Shown one piece after another: positions 50,876-55,471 of a stretch of 55,471 nucleotides of DNA; position 1 is the first letter of the stretch, and each line of letters opens with the position of its first letter. The translations under genes were made by a program, and so were the position numbers. The notes under the pieces are model-generated. The model saw nothing but the letters and a program-made list of their open reading frames with translations, did not search any database and was not told where the DNA came from. The DNA comes from a virus: the IMG/VR virus record IMGVR_UViG_3300045970_000148, positions 1 through 55,471 of that record. The stretch is one strand, 5' to 3'.

Positions 50876-51150
50876 GAACTTTTTATTTGTTGCTTGTAGC
50901 GTGAGGCAACGGCCCTGCGCTGGTGTCTGGTTGACCCAGGGTGACGAGCCTTGGCAATCTGCTCTATCTCCTTCATAAAGACTGCTCTGTTGGCTTTCAT
51001 GCGCTGTCTCTGTTCTTCCAGATACGCCTCTTCTTCCTGCTTGCGCTTCACAAAATCGGCATGATCCCTTTTCCGCTTAAGATTCCAGGTGAGAACACCT
51101 GATAAAGCAATGAGTATGGCACCAATGCCGATAGCTATCAGGTTCATCAT
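50872..51150 (-). CDS. Small membrane protein with long coil (92 aa)
   Basis: N-terminal membrane helix (about 3-23), then a basic/acidic helix (KRKRDHADFVKRKQEEE...) and a KARHPGSTRHQRRAVASRYK tail. Overlaps the portal stop by 4 bp. Could be a minor virion or holin-like protein. Confidence 0.6.
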   Translation of the reverse strand: MMNLIAIGIGAILIALSGVLTWNLKRKRDHADFVKRKQEEEAYLEEQRQRMKANRAVFMKEIEQIAKARHPGSTRHQRRAVASRYKQQIKSS

Positions 51151-53294
51151 GCCCCACCGCCTTCAATGCCTGTCGTATAGCCATGATCGGCTTGAGGCGG
51201 GAAGTTTGGACTGGTGTTCTGTGGTACCGGTGTACTGATTGGCAGTTGTGGTACCTGCTGAGGTATAACCGGCGCGGCATTATGATCTTCAAAACCAGCT
51301 GACAGCATCAGTTCATCTGCCAGCGGTGCCGCTCCCGGTGTCATAGCCAGAACCTTGGCAGCGTTGACGGCCCCGAACATGCCCTGAATATTCGTGTTGG
51401 TCTTTTCGGCAACCAGCTTGTTGCGCTGTTCAGCCTTAAGATCCACACCGGCCATGATATCCTTGATACGAGCCTCCAGCAGTTTCAGTTGTGCCGCAGC
51501 CGCTCCGTTATCTTCCGGATTAGCCAGACGATCAGCGAGCTGCTGCTTATTGGAGAGGTTTGAAGCCATTACGATTACATCAGCCGGTATCGGAATACCC
51601 GCCTTCTGCATTTCAAGAAGCTGCCGGAACTGAGTATCGGCAAAGGTTGCCGCCAATGGCTGAGAGGTGACAACAACCTCATATTCACCCAGAGTAATAT
51701 CATTGACGATTTGCCCCAGTTCATTCACCTGATTGATAACCAACTCTTCCTCAGTATCGTTGCCCCGGTCGTCAATGCCGATAATCTTGAACATACGCTC
51801 ATTGGTAAAGAACCGCTGGAACAGCTCCATCAGTTTACGAGCCAGCAGAATACGAGTAAACGCCATATTGTCGTGAGCATCAGCCAGTATCAGCTTACTC
51901 TGGTACTGTTTGGATTGAATGGCTATGCCTGATACTTCAGGTGAATTCATCCCCTGTTCAGCGTCAGACATGCCGGTAACGCTCTTAATACCCTCTGCGC
52001 CTACCTGTGACAATCGATCCATGCCTGTGGGGTATTGGTTTGGTTTTATCTTCTCTAAAGGGGCGGTACCAGGCTTACGCATTATCACCAATCCGGTCTT
52101 CATGCCCTTTTCGGCTAAATCGGCAGTTGTCATGTTTGTAAGCTGGCCCTCTTCTCCTTGCCATCCTGAGTTGGCCACGCTGGTTATATAATGAATTGAA
52201 GCAGACAGACTCTTGTTTTCCAATTCCTGCGGACTGATTGCATTGTCAACCATAGCCAGACAGTGACCATAATCGAATAACCAGAAGTAGGGAATGATAT
52301 CAAAGGTCTTGTAGGGGCTCCAATCGTTATGTAGTACAGCAAAGCGAGTAGTCACCATCCAGTAGACTCGCTTGGCGTTCAACTTCTGCAACACCAAACC
52401 GTTCATTGCTGCAAACTCTCGGGCTTGTACCAGTGGCGTCTGGTCCGGTACCGGTTCGGTATCACCGGTCTTTGGATCAACGTAATGCATACAGAGGCTC
52501 ATCTTGTAGTATTGTCGCTCGATAACTCTCAAGCGGACTTCACCGCTGTCTTGACTGCGGAAGTGGTAGACGTTGCCAGCTGCCTTACCGAAACCCTGAC
52601 GATCATCAAGTTCATTCATATGGGCAAACTCCCGGCCCCATGAATCTTCCGTATATTCCGCGTGAGCCTTGTCGGCTGCCATGCGAGACTCACGGCCATA
52701 CATCCCTTCAATCTCATCAAGAGACAACCACGAGATAGTCAGAACATCCGGCCAGGTTGCAGGATCGTACTGGTCAGCATAAGGAGAAAGCACAACTGTC
52801 TCGGGGTTGACGTTCCTGATGTCGATCTCTCCGTTCAGGTTGCCGTTAAAGTCCATACGAGCACGGATAAAGCCGCGCTTTTTAATCAGACCATCTTTAT
52901 ACATCTGCTTTTCAATACGATGATATCCGGTCTTGTTAAGGACATGCATACCCAGTTTGGTCAGATCCTTGGCAATGTTTGCCGTGGCCTGTCCCTTGGC
53001 TGGCTTGTAGGCAATATCGGCACGAGTAGCAATCTGTTCTCCTACCGCCGTTTCAACCGCCGGAAGGATTCCGTTGCGCTCGATACACTTACGTCCCTGA
53101 ACGCTCTCCATGTAGGAACGATCATCATCATTCCACTGCCCGCCATCCCCGGCATAATAGCGATAGTTACGCCGTGCCTTGGCTACATACTCCGTATGGC
53201 CGTTATCGCAGTAAAAGCGGAAACGATCCCACTGCAACTGAATCAGCTGGAAATCTGAAAACAATAACTTGTCGCCTCGATCTTCGCTTGCCAT
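51147..53294 (-). CDS. Portal protein (P22-like)
   Basis: 715 residues from ATG 53294 with AAGGGGA. Length and pattern fit P22-type portals (about 725 aa): wing region with RNYRYYAGDGGQW and YMESVQGRKCIERNG, stem and crown helices, and a disordered Pro-rich end (PQQVPQLPISTPVPQNT). It forms the dodecamer through which DNA enters and leaves. Confidence 0.88.
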   Translation of the reverse strand: MASEDRGDKLLFSDFQLIQLQWDRFRFYCDNGHTEYVAKARRNYRYYAGDGGQWNDDDRSYMESVQGRKCIERNGILPAVETAVGEQIATRADIAYKPAKGQATANIAKDLTKLGMHVLNKTGYHRIEKQMYKDGLIKKRGFIRARMDFNGNLNGEIDIRNVNPETVVLSPYADQYDPATWPDVLTISWLSLDEIEGMYGRESRMAADKAHAEYTEDSWGREFAHMNELDDRQGFGKAAGNVYHFRSQDSGEVRLRVIERQYYKMSLCMHYVDPKTGDTEPVPDQTPLVQAREFAAMNGLVLQKLNAKRVYWMVTTRFAVLHNDWSPYKTFDIIPYFWLFDYGHCLAMVDNAISPQELENKSLSASIHYITSVANSGWQGEEGQLTNMTTADLAEKGMKTGLVIMRKPGTAPLEKIKPNQYPTGMDRLSQVGAEGIKSVTGMSDAEQGMNSPEVSGIAIQSKQYQSKLILADAHDNMAFTRILLARKLMELFQRFFTNERMFKIIGIDDRGNDTEEELVINQVNELGQIVNDITLGEYEVVVTSQPLAATFADTQFRQLLEMQKAGIPIPADVIVMASNLSNKQQLADRLANPEDNGAAAAQLKLLEARIKDIMAGVDLKAEQRNKLVAEKTNTNIQGMFGAVNAAKVLAMTPGAAPLADELMLSAGFEDHNAAPVIPQQVPQLPISTPVPQNTSPNFPPQADHGYTTGIEGGGA

Positions 53295-53304
53295 GACTGT
53301 CCCC

Positions 53305-53526
53305 TTATCCAACAGCTATATGATTTTCTTCGTCTACTACATACAAACGTACACCATCAAACTTCTCGCGTTCACCAACGGCACTGTATCCATCAAGATA
53401 GGCGGTAATGCCTGGCTCTGACATCAACTGACGACGTGTACCAAATCCGATATAGATCCCGGTCGGATTCTTAAGTTGTGCTTTCTTAAAATTGTGCATT
53501 GCTACAAGAATGTCTTTTGAAACCAT
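53305..53526 (-). CDS. 73-residue hypothetical protein
   Basis: ATG 53526 with AGGAAGG. Compact alpha/beta protein (IYIGFGTRRQLMSEPG, FDGVRLYVVDEE). Lies between terL and portal. No known family; perhaps a packaging accessory. Confidence 0.65.
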   Translation of the reverse strand: MVSKDILVAMHNFKKAQLKNPTGIYIGFGTRRQLMSEPGITAYLDGYSAVGEREKFDGVRLYVVDEENHIAVG

Positions 53527-53538
53527 GCCGCACCTTCC

Positions 53539-54987
53539 TTACGAGCACATAGCGCTCTTTTTATGAAAATCCCCAACAATATGTCCCGGCTCCATAACTA
53601 TCGGCTTCGTGATTGCCGCCTGACGGCCCGAACGCCACCAGTACCTTGTGCAGTCCATCAGGTGATCGTTAGTCTTTACTATGGTGCCCTTGCCGTTATC
53701 TGAGCGACGATACAGCCTGAATTCATCAAACCACGGAGCCAGAGACTTGAATACTTTGAGCTTACCGGTAGAGAGGGCTGTCCATACGTCATGGATACCA
53801 GCCTCAACCGCATTATCAGCTATTGAGAGAATCAGCTTTTCATCCTGATACAGATTGATAAGCTTCTCGCCGTCCTTCTGGCTACCGCCACGAGAGGCCG
53901 GATCAATTACGCCCGGAATCCAGTCACCTTTTGCTTTGATACCCGAAGCATGAATAGGCGGTTCAGCCTGACCACGCTTGTAAGCGGAATATAGGTAGCC
54001 CGTCTCCGTCTCTCGGTCTACCGCTCCCCAGATCGCCGCCGTACAGTTCCAGCCAACATCGAAGCCGAATGAACGCGGCCAGTGCGCCGGGATAACAAAG
54101 TCCGGCACCTTGATAAAATCCTCTTCAACAGGGTAGATAGCCCCTGCACCCAATACCGGAACGCCCTTAGAGCGAGCCTCACGTTGATGGGGAGGTAAGG
54201 CGGCATAGAGTTCATCCTTCGTTTTCTTGTCCAGATGCGGTACATCGTCCCAATCAGCCTGAATCGTATAGCGGGTGTGCATTGCATCAGGAAGCTTACC
54301 GCCAGGCATAAAGCGCAGAACGATAGCCGTGATACCTGACAGCGGCGTGAACGTATTCATCACGATGCCGTTACAGGTCATGGTACGCAGCAGCTCTTCG
54401 TCGTACACGTCCTCGGGCGGTTCCTCGTCATTCCAGATAACATGCTTGGCTGTGCCCTGAAACTTTTTACGGCCCTGCTCGTATGACTTGAAACCAAGAA
54501 CAGATACACCGCCAGTAGGAACATGACGAACCATAACCGACTCAAGGCAATTCTTCACGCCATGTGAACGGCGTTCAAAACTGACAATCAAATCACCAGG
54601 TATAAGACCTGTACCCCAACACTCTTCCTTCTCGGGTGGTCCTACCAGCTTTTGCTGAATAATATCCCTGACTGTCTCTGAGGTATCACCAGAGGCCCAT
54701 GCATCAATGGGATGATCGAAGCGCTTACCTTCCCACCACGCCGGATACAAACCTGTCAGGTGGCATACCATCTCATAACCGCCCATGCCCTCGGTCTTAC
54801 CGACGCGGTTTGCTGCAATGGCCCCACGTTCACGGAAGTCTGCACCAGCACGAAAAAAGGCGAGATGCTTCTGATAGAGATCTCGCCGTAGTGGTCCTGT
54901 GTCTGGAAAGTAATCAAAGAAGCGCTTGCGGGACTTGCGCCGTGCAATCTCTTCCTGAATCGCTATGAGTTCCAGATAATTGCTCAT
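53539..54987 (-). CDS. terL: Terminase large subunit
   Basis: 482 residues. ATPase: Walker A AANRVGKTEG (about 58-67), Walker B HVIWNDEEPP (about 183-192), coupling motif NTFTPLSG. Nuclease (RNase-H fold): FGFDVGWNC (about 305), GVIDPAS and NDHLMDCTRY (about 452). This matches the P22/Sf6-type (Terminase_6) group used by headful-packaging phages. Drives DNA into the prohead and cuts it. Overlaps terS by 4 bp. Confidence 0.93.
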   Translation of the reverse strand: MSNYLELIAIQEEIARRKSRKRFFDYFPDTGPLRRDLYQKHLAFFRAGADFRERGAIAANRVGKTEGMGGYEMVCHLTGLYPAWWEGKRFDHPIDAWASGDTSETVRDIIQQKLVGPPEKEECWGTGLIPGDLIVSFERRSHGVKNCLESVMVRHVPTGGVSVLGFKSYEQGRKKFQGTAKHVIWNDEEPPEDVYDEELLRTMTCNGIVMNTFTPLSGITAIVLRFMPGGKLPDAMHTRYTIQADWDDVPHLDKKTKDELYAALPPHQREARSKGVPVLGAGAIYPVEEDFIKVPDFVIPAHWPRSFGFDVGWNCTAAIWGAVDRETETGYLYSAYKRGQAEPPIHASGIKAKGDWIPGVIDPASRGGSQKDGEKLINLYQDEKLILSIADNAVEAGIHDVWTALSTGKLKVFKSLAPWFDEFRLYRRSDNGKGTIVKTNDHLMDCTRYWWRSGRQAAITKPIVMEPGHIVGDFHKKSAMCS

Positions 54988-55471
54988 AGCTCTGGATGAT
55001 CCTTTTTGACAATATCACGCGCAAGCTCGCGGGCTTTCTGTTCAAGCTCGTCGTCTGTCAGATCGGCAAAGCGGTGCGTTACTGTGGCGCTTGACTTGTC
55101 CAGACCAAGGATACGAGCCATAGCCTCCTTTGATTTCTCGCGGGAGGCCACAACCGGCAGCATGACAATGCCGTGTTCTTTGCTGAACGTAGAATCAAGA
55201 TCCACGATGGACGCCAGTTCGTGATCCAGCTCATGAATAGGGATACGGTTCCCCTTTTCATTGAAGTACCTTCTCCGGTCTATTTTGAGCACACGGCCAT
55301 GATGTTCAAGCAGATCATCAGCCGTAATAGCATAGCGTTCCCGCAACTCCTTACGGATAGCGGCTATACGTGCCACAATGTTAGGTGATGTTAGGAGTTT
55401 ACTGGCTTCGACGCGTGCCGTGTTATCTTGAACTTTTGGCTTGGCCACAAGATATGCTTTGTAGCCAACAC
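54984..55471 (-). CDS. terS: Terminase small subunit, C-terminal part
   Basis: The frame is open to the window end and continues at base 277 of the left end. The ATG-less start of the shorter frame (GTG 55448) is internal. Middle part: ADDLLEHHGRVLKIDRRRYF; C-terminal helix TDDELEQKARELARDIV, which would contact TerL. See the partner entry at 1-448. Confidence 0.75.
   Translation of the reverse strand, partial: VGYKAYLVAKPKVQDNTARVEASKLLTSPNIVARIAAIRKELRERYAITADDLLEHHGRVLKIDRRRYFNEKGNRIPIHELDHELASIVDLDSTFSKEHGIVMLPVVASREKSKEAMARILGLDKSSATVTHRFADLTDDELEQKARELARDIVKKDHPEL
55196..55471. repeat. Right copy of imperfect terminal overlap
   Basis: Matches 1-276 with seven mismatches. See the left copy. 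The variable cluster codes for NEKGN here against KENGT at left. Confidence 0.9.

Noticed and set aside
1-55471. CRISPR array
   Set aside because: No regularly spaced short direct repeats were seen; the only RNA-guided nuclease is IscB.

Overview
The window is an almost complete genome of a temperate, tailed dsDNA phage with podovirus-type head and neck genes. The terminase large subunit (53539-54987), a P22-type portal of about 715 aa (51147-53294), scaffold, major capsid protein and neck/adaptor genes run on the minus strand, followed by a 5,207-residue polyvalent protein. A tyrosine integrase lies beside a tRNA-Pro(UGG) 3'-half that serves as attP (16401-16445), so the phage integrates. 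A two-gene spanin set implies a Gram-negative host; the sequence does not allow a closer host call. The two ends overlap by 276 bp inside the small terminase gene, so the molecule is circular or terminally redundant, but the two copies differ at 7 positions.

Layout. 1-13085 (minus): terS N-terminal part, dnaC-like loader, HNH-containing replication protein, small genes, an IS200/IS605-type ISC element carrying TnpA and IscB, MazG-like and DHH enzymes, the anti-Thoeris protein Tad2, DUF551, XRE regulator, a second diversified tail-tip protein, a lytic transglycosylase and a CII-like regulator. 13145-13381 (minus) is a ribbon-helix-helix repressor. 13535-16371 (plus) is the lysogeny block: coiled-coil protein, CI-like repressor, small envelope proteins, a second DNA-binding protein and integrase. 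16552-19842 (minus) is the lysis block: overlapping spanins, HslV-like Ntn hydrolase, secreted CHAP-type endolysin and membrane/holin candidates. 19778-24208 (minus) is a diversity-generating retroelement (DGR): reverse transcriptase, template repeat, Avd, target protein and a fibre protein. 24266-50826 (minus) holds the giant protein, ejection/tail and head genes. 50872-55471 holds portal, small genes, TerL and the TerS C-terminal part.

Three systems stand out. (1) The DGR has one template repeat and two variable repeats, each 112 bp without gaps. One is next door; the other is about 11 kb away in a different operon. 13 of 18 and 18 of 20 mismatches fall on template-strand adenines. The near target is the far target's scaffold with two extra beta domains inserted. 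(2) The ISC element (about 3654-5616) has intact IscB RuvC and HNH residues, matching end hairpins and an omega-RNA region; its expected guide is identical over 23 nt to a second phage gene, and its insertion removed the start of a neighbouring gene. (3) A 22-bp palindrome occurs five times, always 12-30 bp in front of the first gene of a minus-strand unit, which suggests a phage-wide operator. Tad2, the DHH phosphoesterase and the DarB-like giant protein together point to a substantial counter-defence load.
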